Shown piece by piece: positions 28,497-38,061 of a DNA stretch of 64,000 bases. The stretch comes from Sulfurospirillaceae bacterium (GTDB lineage Bacteria; Campylobacterota; Campylobacteria; Campylobacterales; Sulfurospirillaceae). Location: NCBI GenBank assembly GCA_028684065.1, contig JAQUGO010000009.1:1-64000 (forward strand), in the 5' to 3' direction. Numbering within the stretch: position 1 is the stretch's first letter; every line of letters begins with the position of its first letter. A program made the translations under genes and the position numbers. The notes under the pieces are model-generated. The model searched no databases, was not told the origin of the DNA, and saw only the letters and a program-made list of their open reading frames with translations.

Positions 28497-30944
28497 TTAT
28501 TTTACCACCAAGTTAATAAGTTTATTCGGCACATAAATCTCTTTAATAAGTGTTGCATTTTCCAGCCATTTTGCAACACTCTCTTTACCAATGCATAAAG
28601 CCTCTTCTTTTGAGATAGAAGCGCTTACTTCAACTTCAGAGCGTTTTTTTCCATTGATAGTAACTGCTAAGACCATTGTATCTTCAACAAAAACTTCAGC
28701 TTTAAGCACAATAGGTACAAAGTTTGATAGGCCAAATAAGGACTCACTCATTTCCCAACAAATATGAGGAACAATAGGTTCTAAGACATTTAAAAGAATA
28801 AAATACCCTTCACTCCAAACACTCTTATCATCTTGGTCACTAAGGGCATTTAACGCTTCCATACATGCTGCAATCAATGTATTAAAGGTATAATTTCCCT
28901 CATAAATTTCATGAGATTTTTTGAGGGCTTCATACACTTTTTTACGTGCATACCTTGACTCTTTGGTTAAACTATCGTGATTAATCTGAGGTATTTGTTT
29001 GCATGCAAAAGCATTTTCACTTTTAAAAGCTAGTTTTTTTAAAAATCTAAAAGCACCTTCTACAGCACTATCATTCCACTCTAACTCTTTTTGAGGAGGA
29101 GCGGCAAAAAGGATAAATAAACGTGCTGTATCAGCCCCATATTCTTTAATAATGGCATCAGGGTCAACCGTATTGCCTTTACTTTTGCTCATCTTGGAGC
29201 CATCTTTAAGAACCATTCCTTGTGTTAAAAGATTGGTGAAGGGCTCATCGCAATTAACATATCCCAAATCTCTTAAAACCTTTGTAAAAAAGCGTGAATA
29301 TAAAAGGTGCAAAATAGCATGTTCAATACCGCCTACATATTGATCAACACTCATCCAATAATTAGCGCTTTCTTTATCAAAAGGCACAGCATCCCACAAA
29401 GATGGGTCCGTCGTATAACGTAAAAAATACCAACTTGATTGAAAAAAGGTATCCATTGTATCGGTTTCACGGATGGCATCAGCATTACATGTAGGACATG
29501 TTGTGTATTTCCATGTTGGATGCTTATCTAAAGGATTACCTTCTCCTTTAATTTCGACATCTTCAGGTAAGGCAACAGGTAGGTTTTCAATTTTTTCAGG
29601 CACAAGCCCACATTTTGGACAATGTACCATAGGAATAGGTGCACCCCAATAACGTTGTCGGCTAATCCCCCAATCTCTAAGTTTGTAATTGACAACTTTT
29701 GTCCCGATTTGATTGACTTCAAAGTGAGCAATAATTGCTTTTTGAGCACTTTTAGAATCTAGTCCACTAAATTCTCCTGAATTAACAAGAGTGCCATACT
29801 CTGTCGTTGCACAACTTCCGTCAAATAGTGTGGATGATTCAATACTTTGAACAATAGATAAATCATATTTCTTAGCGAATTCAAAATCCCGTTCATCGTG
29901 TGCCGGTACAGCCATAACTGCTCCACCACCATACTCTACTAAAACAAAATTAGCTACCCATACTGGTACACTTTTGCCCGTTAGTGGATGAATCACATCA
30001 AGTTCTAAGGCCAAACCTTCTTTATCCGCTTGTGCGCGCTCTCGTGAACCTACACTTTGCATTTTTTTAATACTTGCTATTTTTTCATCACTGAGAAGTT
30101 TATGTTCTATTAAATACTTAACAATAGCATGTTCAGGGGCCAAAGCCGTGTACGTCACACCGAAAATAGTATCAGGTCTGGTTGTAAAAACTTTATATCC
30201 ATCAAATTGATGGTTTAATTTCGCTTTTGAAGTCTCACTTAATGAAAAAGAAAACTCTAAACCCTCACTTCGTCCTATCCAATTCTCTTGCATCGTTAAA
30301 ACTTGATTTGGCCACCCCTCTTTTAACGTAGCACAGTCATCCAATAGCTCTTGTGCATATTGTGTGATTTTAAGGTAATAACCTGGCATTAGTCGTTGCT
30401 CGACAGGATTATCACATCGCCAGCAACAGCCTTCTTCTACTTGTTCATTCGCCAAAACAGTCTGACATGTATTACACCAATTCAGTGTTGCATTTTTTTG
30501 ATAAACCAAGCCCTTTTCAAACATTTCAATAAAAATACGCTGTTCATGCTTCGTATACAACACATCACTTGCTGCAAACTCTCGTGTTTTTGAAAAAGAC
30601 AACCCTAGAGATGCGAGCTCTTTACGCATATAATCAATATTTTCATAGGTCCATTTTTTAGGATGTATCCCGTGTTTAATGGCAGCATTTTCCGCTGGCA
30701 TACCAAAGCTATCCCAACCAATAGGATGTAACACATTAAAACCGTGTTTACGGTGATGTCTAGCGATAGCATCGCCAATGGTATAATTACGCACATGTCC
30801 CATATGAATCCGTCCACTAGGATAAGGGAACATACTTAAAATATATTTTTTCTTTTGCGAAAAATCTAAACTTGGTTCAAACGCATTGGTTTGATCCCAA
30901 TACGCTTGCCATTTCTTTTCAACATCTACTGGACTATAAAGCAT
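28497..30944 (-). CDS. leuS: Leucyl-tRNA synthetase
   Basis: LeuRS charges tRNA-Leu. The 815-residue class I enzyme has the HIGH-type motif as H-M-G-H (in [11 protein letters not shown]), the CP1 editing domain with [11 protein letters not shown] and D-E-R-D-F-E-F-A, zinc-type Cys pairs (C-x2-C and C-W-R-C), and KMSKS ([11 protein letters not shown]). The length matches the short bacterial form. It follows secF and precedes lptE in the same run. Confidence 0.97.
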   Translation of the reverse strand: MLYSPVDVEKKWQAYWDQTNAFEPSLDFSQKKKYILSMFPYPSGRIHMGHVRNYTIGDAIARHHRKHGFNVLHPIGWDSFGMPAENAAIKHGIHPKKWTYENIDYMRKELASLGLSFSKTREFAASDVLYTKHEQRIFIEMFEKGLVYQKNATLNWCNTCQTVLANEQVEEGCCWRCDNPVEQRLMPGYYLKITQYAQELLDDCATLKEGWPNQVLTMQENWIGRSEGLEFSFSLSETSKAKLNHQFDGYKVFTTRPDTIFGVTYTALAPEHAIVKYLIEHKLLSDEKIASIKKMQSVGSRERAQADKEGLALELDVIHPLTGKSVPVWVANFVLVEYGGGAVMAVPAHDERDFEFAKKYDLSIVQSIESSTLFDGSCATTEYGTLVNSGEFSGLDSKSAQKAIIAHFEVNQIGTKVVNYKLRDWGISRQRYWGAPIPMVHCPKCGLVPEKIENLPVALPEDVEIKGEGNPLDKHPTWKYTTCPTCNADAIRETDTMDTFFQSSWYFLRYTTDPSLWDAVPFDKESANYWMSVDQYVGGIEHAILHLLYSRFFTKVLRDLGYVNCDEPFTNLLTQGMVLKDGSKMSKSKGNTVDPDAIIKEYGADTARLFILFAAPPQKELEWNDSAVEGAFRFLKKLAFKSENAFACKQIPQINHDSLTKESRYARKKVYEALKKSHEIYEGNYTFNTLIAACMEALNALSDQDDKSVWSEGYFILLNVLEPIVPHICWEMSESLFGLSNFVPIVLKAEVFVEDTMVLAVTINGKKRSEVEVSASISKEEALCIGKESVAKWLENATLIKEIYVPNKLINLVVK

Positions 30945-30985
30945 TCAAAACTCCGTTTACAATATATTTCTTACGAATACCACTT

Positions 30986-31957
30986 TCACACTGTCCCTTT
31001 TTCATATTGGGAGCGCATCTTTTCTTTTTCTATTCTATTTTTTTCTTTAAGGGCTTGCTTGTTTTTATACGATTCTATATCAAACCCAAACCATTTAAGT
31101 AAAGGTGCTGCCACAAAAATAGAACTATAGGTACCAATAATAACACCAAATAAAAGGGTAAAACTAAACCCATGAATAATTTCTCCACCAAAAAGGAAAA
31201 GAGTCAGTACAACCAAAAGCACCGTCAGCGATGTTAATGTGGTCCGTGATAATGTTTTGGAAACAGAAAGATTAATTACGTCAAACAAATCAAAATTCTT
31301 AGTATTTTTGACTTCTTCACGAATTCTATCAAAAACGATAATCGTATCATTAATAGAATATCCTATGAGCGTTAATATTGCAGCGAGCACATCCAAGCTC
31401 ATATCAATATCAAAGAGAATAATGGCACCCAAAGTAATAGAAACATCATGGACTAACGCTATAATAGAAGCCACAGCAAAGCGCCATTCAAAACGAAATG
31501 CAATGTACATTAAAATACCAATAATACACAGAATCGTTGAAGCCAACCCTTTTGCACGGAGTTCACCTCCTACTTTTGGGCCAACAATATCAACTTTACG
31601 AATATCAAAGTTTCCTGTGCCTACCAACAATGTTCTAATCTTATCACCTAAATCTTGCCCTACACTATCAGTTGCAGTAGCAAAACGGATCACTATTTCA
31701 TCAGGTGAGCCAAACTCAGTAATTTGTGCATTTGCAAATAACTCATCTTGAGAAATTTGCTCTCTGATCTTCTCTATTGGGGCTTTAGTATCATACTTTA
31801 CTTGGACTAATGTCCCACCTGAAAAATCAATCCCATAACTCAGCCCTTTGGTAAACAATAATACATAAGAAACCAATATCAAAATAATTGATGCAGTAAT
31901 TAAATGTTTACTTTGTGACATGAAATCATATATCTTACTCTTTGAAAAAATTTCCAT
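30986..31957 (-). CDS. secF: Protein translocase subunit SecF
   Basis: SecF with SecD uses proton motive force to help finish Sec export. The 323-residue protein has six membrane helices, the first periplasmic domain starting after G-I-D-F-S-G-G-T, and the conserved helix-4/5 region Y-S-I-N-D-T-I-I-V-F-D-R-I-R-E. Its ATG shares one base with the secD stop (TAATG). The C-terminal tail is charged and cytoplasmic. Confidence 0.97.
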   Translation of the reverse strand: MEIFSKSKIYDFMSQSKHLITASIILILVSYVLLFTKGLSYGIDFSGGTLVQVKYDTKAPIEKIREQISQDELFANAQITEFGSPDEIVIRFATATDSVGQDLGDKIRTLLVGTGNFDIRKVDIVGPKVGGELRAKGLASTILCIIGILMYIAFRFEWRFAVASIIALVHDVSITLGAIILFDIDMSLDVLAAILTLIGYSINDTIIVFDRIREEVKNTKNFDLFDVINLSVSKTLSRTTLTSLTVLLVVLTLFLFGGEIIHGFSFTLLFGVIIGTYSSIFVAAPLLKWFGFDIESYKNKQALKEKNRIEKEKMRSQYEKGTV

Positions 31958-33537
31958 TAGTTACTCCTCTTTATGCCAAACCAAAAGGACAGGTTTTTAC
32001 TTTTCTCAATACGTGGCATTAAGAAATCATAGATACCATGGGTGCCTAAAATCGCTGTTAACATTGAAACTAAGATACCAATGCTCATACTCACAGCAAA
32101 GCCTTTAATAGGTCCCGTACCATAGACATAAAGAATAATAGAGGTAATAAGCGTTGTCAAGTTTCCATCAATAATAGCACTCATAGCATTTTCATAACCA
32201 TGTTCAACCGCTTGTTTAATATTTGAGCCTTTACGAAGTAACTCTCGTATCCGTTCATTAATAATAACATTTGCATCCACAGCCATACCAATGGTCAAAA
32301 CAATTCCTGCCATACCAGGAAGTGTCAATGTTGCACCAAAGATAGCCATCACAGCTATTAATAACAAGAGATTTACCAACAAAGCAATATTAGCAATAAT
32401 ACCGGCCATACCATAATAAACGATCATAAAGCCAACAACCAAAGAAAATCCTGAGATCAAAGCAATTAAACTCGCTTGGATACTATCAGCACCTAATGAT
32501 GGACCAACACTGCGTTTTTCAAGTAAAACAACAGGAGCTAAAAGCGCCCCACTTCGAAGTGCAATCGCTACATCGTGAGCCTCTTTGACACTAAAACCAC
32601 CACTGATTTGGCCACTACCACCACCAATGCGTTCACGAATAACTGGGTCTGAATAAACATGATTATCAAGAACTATAGCAAGGTGATTACCTACATTACT
32701 AGCCGTAAAATCACCAAAAATTTTAGCACCCTCTGAATTGAGTGTGAAATTTATAACAGGTTGTTGCATATCACTATAGCCAACTTTAGCATCTGTTAGC
32801 ATGCTACCATCCAGAACAGGAATCTCTTTTAAAACATGACGAATGTTATCCCCTCTAGCATCCGGTAAAATTACATCACCGTATTGGCTTGCTTCCATAG
32901 GGCTCATTGTATTGGCACGATCACGGCGTTTTTCATCAACGGCCATTAATTGCAAATGTGCCGCTTTAGCAATTAATTCACGTGCTCTTTGTTCATCTTC
33001 TGCCGTTTTAATACCAGGAAGCTCCACTAAAATTTTATCACTTCCTTGTTTAGCAACATTAGGCTCAGCTAAACCGAATTGATCCAAACGATTTCGAATT
33101 GTTTCAACAGCTTGAGTAATAGCGTACTCTTTAATAAACTCTTTTTCTTTAGCATCAAGGCTCAAGGTAAAATTCAAAGCTTCTTTCGAAACTTTTAAGC
33201 CATTAATTTTTTTAAGCATAGCATCAATTTTTTTCTCTTCATTTTTATCAAGAAGCGTAAAGGTAATGCCTTCTTCTTGAATACGAAGTTCATCAATAAT
33301 GATGTCTTCACTTTGTGTGAAAAATTTAATACTCGATGCAATCGATTTTATTTTTGATTTAATTGCCTCATCCGTTTTAACACCTAGAAGCATGTGAAGT
33401 CCGCCTTGCAAATCAAGACCTAAAGAAATTTTAGCTCCCTTTTCACTCTGTAAAAAAGTGGGCATTGACATACCCACTCCGAATACAATAGCGATAAAAA
33501 AAATGATAAGGCGGTAGTTAAAACCACCACTATTCAT
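31957..33537 (-). CDS. secD: Protein translocase subunit SecD
   Basis: SecD is the large partner of SecF. The 526-residue protein has a first membrane helix, the G-L-D-L-Q-G-G-L-H motif, a large periplasmic domain (P1 head and base) and five more helices with G-M-A-V-D-A-N-V-I-I-N-E-R-I-R-E. I start at ATG 33537, which overlaps the yajC stop region and fits the usual SecD N-terminus; the 18 codons open upstream lie inside yajC. Order yajC-secD-secF is the standard operon. Confidence 0.95.
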   Translation of the reverse strand: MNSGGFNYRLIIFFIAIVFGVGMSMPTFLQSEKGAKISLGLDLQGGLHMLLGVKTDEAIKSKIKSIASSIKFFTQSEDIIIDELRIQEEGITFTLLDKNEEKKIDAMLKKINGLKVSKEALNFTLSLDAKEKEFIKEYAITQAVETIRNRLDQFGLAEPNVAKQGSDKILVELPGIKTAEDEQRARELIAKAAHLQLMAVDEKRRDRANTMSPMEASQYGDVILPDARGDNIRHVLKEIPVLDGSMLTDAKVGYSDMQQPVINFTLNSEGAKIFGDFTASNVGNHLAIVLDNHVYSDPVIRERIGGGSGQISGGFSVKEAHDVAIALRSGALLAPVVLLEKRSVGPSLGADSIQASLIALISGFSLVVGFMIVYYGMAGIIANIALLVNLLLLIAVMAIFGATLTLPGMAGIVLTIGMAVDANVIINERIRELLRKGSNIKQAVEHGYENAMSAIIDGNLTTLITSIILYVYGTGPIKGFAVSMSIGILVSMLTAILGTHGIYDFLMPRIEKSKNLSFWFGIKRSN

Positions 33538-33805
33538 CGATTTTCTTTGCAATATAATCTCTAGAAATTTTAACCATTGTTCCTTCATCATTAAGCTTTA
33601 CTTTGATAAAATCATCCTCAGGTTTTACAATTTCACAGATAAGTCCGCCATTGGTAATAATTTTATCACCCTTTTTTAAGGCAGTTAACATCTCTTTGTG
33701 CTTTTTAACCTGTTTTTGTTGTGGTCTAATGACCAAAAAGTAAAAAATCGCGAAAAGCACCACAAGTGGGAGTAATGAAGAAATTAAGTTCGAAGAACCT
33801 TGCAT
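33530..33805 (-). CDS. yajC: Preprotein translocase subunit YajC
   Basis: A 91-residue single-span membrane protein that joins SecDF. The membrane helix is at about residues 10-26, then V-I-R-P-Q-Q-K-Q-V-K-K-H (family hallmark), K-G-D-K-I-I-T-N-G-G and the C-terminal beta domain. AAAGGATT stands before the ATG, so the start is secure. It opens the long minus-strand run down to magIII. Its 5' end overlaps the divergent lnt gene. Confidence 0.95.
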   Translation of the reverse strand: MQGSSNLISSLLPLVVLFAIFYFLVIRPQQKQVKKHKEMLTALKKGDKIITNGGLICEIVKPEDDFIKVKLNDEGTMVKISRDYIAKKIDE

Positions 33806-35046
33806 GGGAATCCTTTAGAAAAATTTTTTTAAGTAATTATTTTAGCGTTACTTATCTAATAAAAGCCTTTTTTATTGCTTTTTGTCTCTCTGCATTTATT
33901 TATAGTGCTTATTTTGAAATAACGTCATTCGTGCTTAATTCCCTTTTGGCAGTCATAGGGTTTTATCTCTTGATAGGCGAAAATAGAATTGTTTGGTTTT
34001 GGAGTGGTTTTTTTATAGGTCTTTTATGGTTTTATTGGATAAGTTTTAGTTTTGTTTATTACGACTTAGACTATCTTATTCCCCTTATTATTTTAGGTGT
34101 CGCCCTATCCTATGGTCTTTTGTTTTGGGTGATTGGAAGATTAAGCACCAATGCTTTTGTACAAACAGTATTACTATTTTCTCTTAGCTACATTGCGCCT
34201 TTTGGTTTCAATTGGTTTAAGCCTGAGCTCATTTTACTCAATACTTATTTTTCACCTAATACTCTTCTGTTCGCTCTCTTTTTAAACGGTATTACCCTAG
34301 TCAAAACAGTACCAAACTATTATAAGTTCATAGGCATTGCGATGATACTTTTTTCATTTCATATGCCACATGTACCTACACAGCAAACCTCTTTACATGT
34401 GAATATCCCCTCTATGCATATTGAACAATCTAAGCGTTGGGATAAAGCATATCAACATGATGCTATTATGCTCAATTTTTCACTTATTGAAGAGGCTATT
34501 AAAAAAGGAGATTCTCTTATCATCTTGCCTGAAAGTGCATTTCCTCTTTATCTAAATCGCGAAAATCAACTGATTGCAAAACTAAAAATGTATTCCACGC
34601 AGATTGCGATAGTCGCTGGTTCTTTAACATACGAAAATGAAAATTTTTATAACTCTTCCTACCTTTTTACACAAGGAGAAATGCAGATTGCACATAAAGT
34701 TATTTTGGTTCCTTTTGGTGAAGAAATTCCTTTTCCTGCATTGATTACTAACTTTATCAATCGCATCTTTTTTGATGGTGCAAAGGACTATCAAAAAGCA
34801 AAAGAGCCTCAAGATTTTACAATTTCTGGAGAGATTTTTAGAAGTGCCATCTGTTTTGAAGCAACCACAGATTTACTGTATCAAGGTAAGCCTAAACAGA
34901 TGATTGCCATTAGCAACAATGCATGGTTTACACCATCGATTGAACCAACATTACAGCATTTATTGTTACAACTTTATGCGAGAAAATACAATACAATTAT
35001 ATATCACTCCGCTAATGCTGGCATTAGTGGAGTGATAGTACCGTAA
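33775..35046 (+). CDS. lnt: Apolipoprotein N-acyltransferase Lnt
   Basis: Lnt adds the third acyl chain to lipoproteins. About seven membrane helices come first, then a nitrilase-like domain with the triad Glu in L-P-E-S-A, Lys in H-K-V-I-L-V-P-F-G-E-E, and Cys in S-A-I-C-F-E. At 423 residues it stops right after N-A-G-I-S-G-V-I-V-P, so it lacks the last part of the E. coli enzyme (about 510), including the final membrane helix; Helicobacter Lnt is similarly short. The start is uncertain: ATG 33775 lies inside the 5' end of divergent yajC, and the next in-frame codons offer no ATG. Confidence 0.88.
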   Translation: MKKLSSKNLAWESFRKIFLSNYFSVTYLIKAFFIAFCLSAFIYSAYFEITSFVLNSLLAVIGFYLLIGENRIVWFWSGFFIGLLWFYWISFSFVYYDLDYLIPLIILGVALSYGLLFWVIGRLSTNAFVQTVLLFSLSYIAPFGFNWFKPELILLNTYFSPNTLLFALFLNGITLVKTVPNYYKFIGIAMILFSFHMPHVPTQQTSLHVNIPSMHIEQSKRWDKAYQHDAIMLNFSLIEEAIKKGDSLIILPESAFPLYLNRENQLIAKLKMYSTQIAIVAGSLTYENENFYNSSYLFTQGEMQIAHKVILVPFGEEIPFPALITNFINRIFFDGAKDYQKAKEPQDFTISGEIFRSAICFEATTDLLYQGKPKQMIAISNNAWFTPSIEPTLQHLLLQLYARKYNTIIYHSANAGISGVIVP

Positions 35047-35067
35047 AGGTAGTGCATCTACCTTTAC
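35043..35067. terminator. Hairpin between convergent lnt and metK
   Basis: GTAAAGGTAG-TGCAT-CTACCTTTAC forms a ten-base-pair stem with a five-base loop, starting at the lnt stop. A TTACATGTAA copy (35064-35073) overlaps its right arm and TTTTTT follows ten bases later. It probably ends both transcripts. Confidence 0.7.
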
Positions 35068-35074
35068 ATGTAAG

Positions 35075-36289
35075 CTATTTTTTAAGGGCTAAAAACAACT
35101 CTAAGCTATCCAATTTTTCCCATGGATAATCACTCTGTCCTACTTGTCCACGTGCGGCAACATCAGCATACAAAAATGTCTCATTGCTTGGTTTATCAAG
35201 ATTAAATTTATTGGTAATCCAACGTGGTGTTAAGCTAAATGTTTCCAAGACAAAGTTTGAGAGTTCATCATCACTAACACTGGTAAATGTTCCGAACGTA
35301 TCAACCGAAATCGATACAGGTTTGGCGACACCAATGGCGTAAGAAAGTTGGACGGAACATTTTTTAGCAAGTCCAGAAGCAACAATGTGTTTAGCTATCC
35401 AACGTCCTGCATATAAGCCGCTACGATCAACTTTGGTATAATCTTTACTTGACTGTGCCCCTCCACCAATAGGTGAATAACCGCCGAAACTATCTACAAT
35501 TAATTTTCGACCCGTTAAGCCTGAATCATGTAATGAGCTGTGATTGACATAGCGTCCTGTTGGGTTGATATGGATAATCGTATCATTTGGATTATAAAGC
35601 TCAGGAGGAAGTCCCGTATCATCAATCAAACCTTTAATTAAGGTTCTAACCTCTTCGATTGGCATGTTTTCATTTGATGGAGCAGAGACAACAATCGTGT
35701 GGATTTTTTGAGGACAACACTCTTCAAAATTTTTCTTAGTACCATAATCCACCGTCACTTGCGTTTTTATATCAACACCAAGTTTGTGATTGTGCGCTAA
35801 GGCATAATTATACACTTTATCACAGAGCATTCGAGCGTACATAATCGCCGCTGGCATCAAATCAGCCGTCTCAGATGAGGCAAAGCCAAACATAATACCT
35901 TGATCCCCAGCACCTATTTCACCACTACTTTGATCAACACCTTGGTTAATATCACTGCTTTGTTGATTTAATAGAACTTGCACTTTAACTTCATCAGGAT
36001 AAAGACATTGCTCTTTGGTAAAAGCTGATTTGCCATCATAACCAATTTTAATCAACGCATCTTTCACAATTTTTTCATAATCTGAAAAAGAGAGAATGCT
36101 TTTAGTAGCAACTTCACCACCAATAATAACGTGCTTTCCAGCAACGAACACTTCACTAGCAACACGTGAATTACTATCGGCAATAAGTAAGGCATCCACA
36201 ATGCTATCGGCGATAATATCAGCACATTTATCGGGGTGTCCTGGGCTTACAACTTCACTTGTAAATAAATAATGAGGGAGTTTTTCCAT
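35075..36289 (-). CDS. metK: S-adenosylmethionine synthetase
   Basis: MetK makes SAM from methionine and ATP. The 404-residue protein starts L-F-T-S-E-V-V-S-P-G-H-P-D-K and has the family signatures G-A-G-D-Q-G-I-M-F-G and G-G-G-A-Q-S-S-K-D (usual form G-G-G-A-F-S-G-K-D, so the Phe and Gly positions differ here). I start at ATG 36289 because homologues begin with this segment; the frame is open 41 codons further up but that part is low-complexity and repeat-derived. The upstream gap of about 200 bases holds unusual short repeats (separate entry). Confidence 0.95.
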   Translation of the reverse strand: MEKLPHYLFTSEVVSPGHPDKCADIIADSIVDALLIADSNSRVASEVFVAGKHVIIGGEVATKSILSFSDYEKIVKDALIKIGYDGKSAFTKEQCLYPDEVKVQVLLNQQSSDINQGVDQSSGEIGAGDQGIMFGFASSETADLMPAAIMYARMLCDKVYNYALAHNHKLGVDIKTQVTVDYGTKKNFEECCPQKIHTIVVSAPSNENMPIEEVRTLIKGLIDDTGLPPELYNPNDTIIHINPTGRYVNHSSLHDSGLTGRKLIVDSFGGYSPIGGGAQSSKDYTKVDRSGLYAGRWIAKHIVASGLAKKCSVQLSYAIGVAKPVSISVDTFGTFTSVSDDELSNFVLETFSLTPRWITNKFNLDKPSNETFLYADVAARGQVGQSDYPWEKLDSLELFLALKK

Positions 36290-36290
36290 T

Positions 36291-36382
36291 TTTGTTTTCC
36301 ATTTCTTTGTTTTCCTATTTACACATACATTTTGTACTGAAACATCATGTTTGTAAACTTGTTTTCCATCCTTTTGTTTTCC
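36291..36382 (-). repeat. Four GGAAAACAA repeats in the metK leader
   Basis: On the minus strand GGAAAACAA occurs four times (plus-strand positions 36291-36300, 36306-36315, 36359-36368, 36373-36382), three of them preceded by T. A partial fifth copy overlaps the metK start codon. The stretch may be a regulatory leader; I could not match it to any SAM riboswitch. Confidence 0.6.
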
Positions 36383-36491
36383 ACTTATGGTTTCTGAGCG
36401 AGAATGAAACATAAAATAAAAGTTAAAAGATTGAACCTAAGACTTTAAAAAAGTCCGCCTAATTTTGACAAGCATTATCATATCCTTTTTT

Positions 36492-37385
36492 TTATAAAAT
36501 TACCATATTCCAAAGCCCAATACTCACAAATGAGAAAAGTATTCCCAAAGCTAACGCATTGATGGCCAAATCTTTATTGAGACCACCACGAATGGCAAGA
36601 ACAACTGCCATCGTCATAGGAGGCATTGCTGTCTCTAAAAACGTTACTTTGAGCCAGTCTTGCGATAAATCGGCAAAAAGATATAAAAGAATCAATACGA
36701 TAAAAGGCGTAATAATCATTTTAATACTTAAAGCAACCATGTTTTCTTTAAAATGTGTACGGAGTGCTCTAATATCTAATTTCATACCTACAATCGTTGT
36801 CACTAAGGGAATCAATGTTGCCTGAAATTTATCAAGCATCGCTTCGATAAAAGGTGGGAAAATGGTTCCATGAAAATAAATAGCAGCCCCTATTGCAATC
36901 AAAGGAGGAGAAGTAAACATCTGCTTAGCAACATTTTTCACACTACGACTCTCTCCACTTCCCCATGCGATAATCACAACCCCAAACGTCAAAAGTGCCA
37001 CAAAACTTGCCATTTGATCATACACCAAAGCATACACCACATGATCGAGTGAATAAAGCGATTCAATATAAGAGAAACCTACAAAAGCTGTATTGCCAAA
37101 TACTGCAACTACCATTAAAGTAGCGATGTCTTTACGAGAGAGTTTCAACACTTTACCTGCCCCATATGCAAGGAAAGAAGCAATACCCATCGTTAAATAC
37201 CCAATAAAAATAATACGCATTATATCGGCATTAAAATCTAAATTTCGTATCTTTGCAAGCGCTAATGCAGGTAATGAAAAATAAATAACAAATTCTGTTA
37301 AAGCCTCAGAAATATCATGCTTGATAATCTTAAACATGTACCCTAAAAGCACAAAAACGAATACTGGAGCAATCTGTTCAATCAT
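36492..37385 (-). CDS. AEC family transporter (auxin efflux carrier fold)
   Basis: A 297-residue polytopic membrane protein of the AEC family, which exports or imports organic acids such as malate or malonate. About ten membrane helices are visible; family marks are F-V-L-L-G-Y-M-F, the early Y-F-S-L-P-A-L region, the central G-N-T-A-F-V-G-F-S and the late motif A-M-P-P-M-T-M-A-V-V-L-A. ATG 37385 is preferred: it lies one base after the aat stop and directly precedes the first helix, while the 16 codons upstream lie within aat. Substrate unknown. Confidence 0.88.
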   Translation of the reverse strand: MIEQIAPVFVFVLLGYMFKIIKHDISEALTEFVIYFSLPALALAKIRNLDFNADIMRIIFIGYLTMGIASFLAYGAGKVLKLSRKDIATLMVVAVFGNTAFVGFSYIESLYSLDHVVYALVYDQMASFVALLTFGVVIIAWGSGESRSVKNVAKQMFTSPPLIAIGAAIYFHGTIFPPFIEAMLDKFQATLIPLVTTIVGMKLDIRALRTHFKENMVALSIKMIITPFIVLILLYLFADLSQDWLKVTFLETAMPPMTMAVVLAIRGGLNKDLAINALALGILFSFVSIGLWNMVIL

Positions 37386-37386
37386 A

Positions 37387-38058
37387 TTAGTGTTTCCAAT
37401 CCTTGTGCACTGATTTTTCAAGGGCTTTTTCAAGAATCGTTAAAAAAATATCGCGTTTTATTTCCACAGCACCCATTGATTTTAAATGAGCTGTTGGAAT
37501 TTGGCAATCGATAAAATCGCCTTCCAATTCCTTTATTTTATGACACAAGCCTACTAAGGCTGCTTTTGAGGCATCTCTTTTGAGAGAAAACATCGATTCA
37601 CCACAAAAGACACCACCTAAATATAATCCGTATAAACCTCCGACTAATTCACCCTCGCAGTAACACTCTACACTATGCGCGAATCCCTTGACATGTAAAC
37701 TAAGGTACGCATCAATAATAGCATCAAATATCCAACTATTTTCACCTTTTTGGATACGCGTATCGCGACACAACCGTATAACAGCTTCAAAATTACTATC
37801 ATACGCTATTGTAAAATGGTGCATACTTTTTCGCAGACTAGTAGAAACTTTAATAGCATCAGGGAAGAGTATTAAACGAGGATCTGGTGACCACCATAAA
37901 ATGGGGTCACTTGGATTAAACCATGGGAAGATTCCTCGCTCGTACGCACTTAAGATACGCCCTTCACTTAAATCGCCTCCCCATGCCAACAATCCTTCTT
38001 TGCCCGCTTTTTTGGGATTTGGAAAGATATGGTTAGAGTCACTTAGTTTTGGAATCAA
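37387..38058 (-). CDS. aat: Leucyl/phenylalanyl-tRNA-protein transferase Aat
   Basis: Aat puts Leu or Phe onto proteins with N-terminal Lys or Arg, marking them for ClpS-ClpAP (N-degron pathway). The 223-residue protein has F-P-N-P-x-x-A-G-K-E-G-L-L-A-W-G-G-D-L, Y-E-R-G-I-F-P-W-F, W-W-S-P-D-P-R and the C-terminal D-C-Q-I-P-T-A-H-L-x-S-M-G-A. It lies three bases after the clpA stop, with clpS upstream of clpA, so the whole pathway is one unit. Confidence 0.96.
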   Translation of the reverse strand: MIPKLSDSNHIFPNPKKAGKEGLLAWGGDLSEGRILSAYERGIFPWFNPSDPILWWSPDPRLILFPDAIKVSTSLRKSMHHFTIAYDSNFEAVIRLCRDTRIQKGENSWIFDAIIDAYLSLHVKGFAHSVECYCEGELVGGLYGLYLGGVFCGESMFSLKRDASKAALVGLCHKIKELEGDFIDCQIPTAHLKSMGAVEIKRDIFLTILEKALEKSVHKDWKH

Positions 38059-38061
38059 AGA

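Noticed and set aside
31239-31751. 170-codon frame opposite secF
   Set aside because: Shadow of secF; the translation is rich in Ser, Ile and Lys with no domain.
36290-36412. 41-codon N-terminal extension of MetK
   Set aside because: Open by frame, but the translation is repeat-derived and Lys-rich, while homologues begin at the ATG 36289 region.
36290-36491. Known SAM riboswitch upstream of metK
   Set aside because: The conserved core of SAM-I, SAM-II or SAM/SAH classes is not recognisable; only simple repeats and one short hairpin are present.
36466-36507. TTGACA with TATAAAAT on the plus strand as a promoter
   Set aside because: Spacing is too long, and no plus-strand gene follows; metK and the AEC gene are both on the minus strand.
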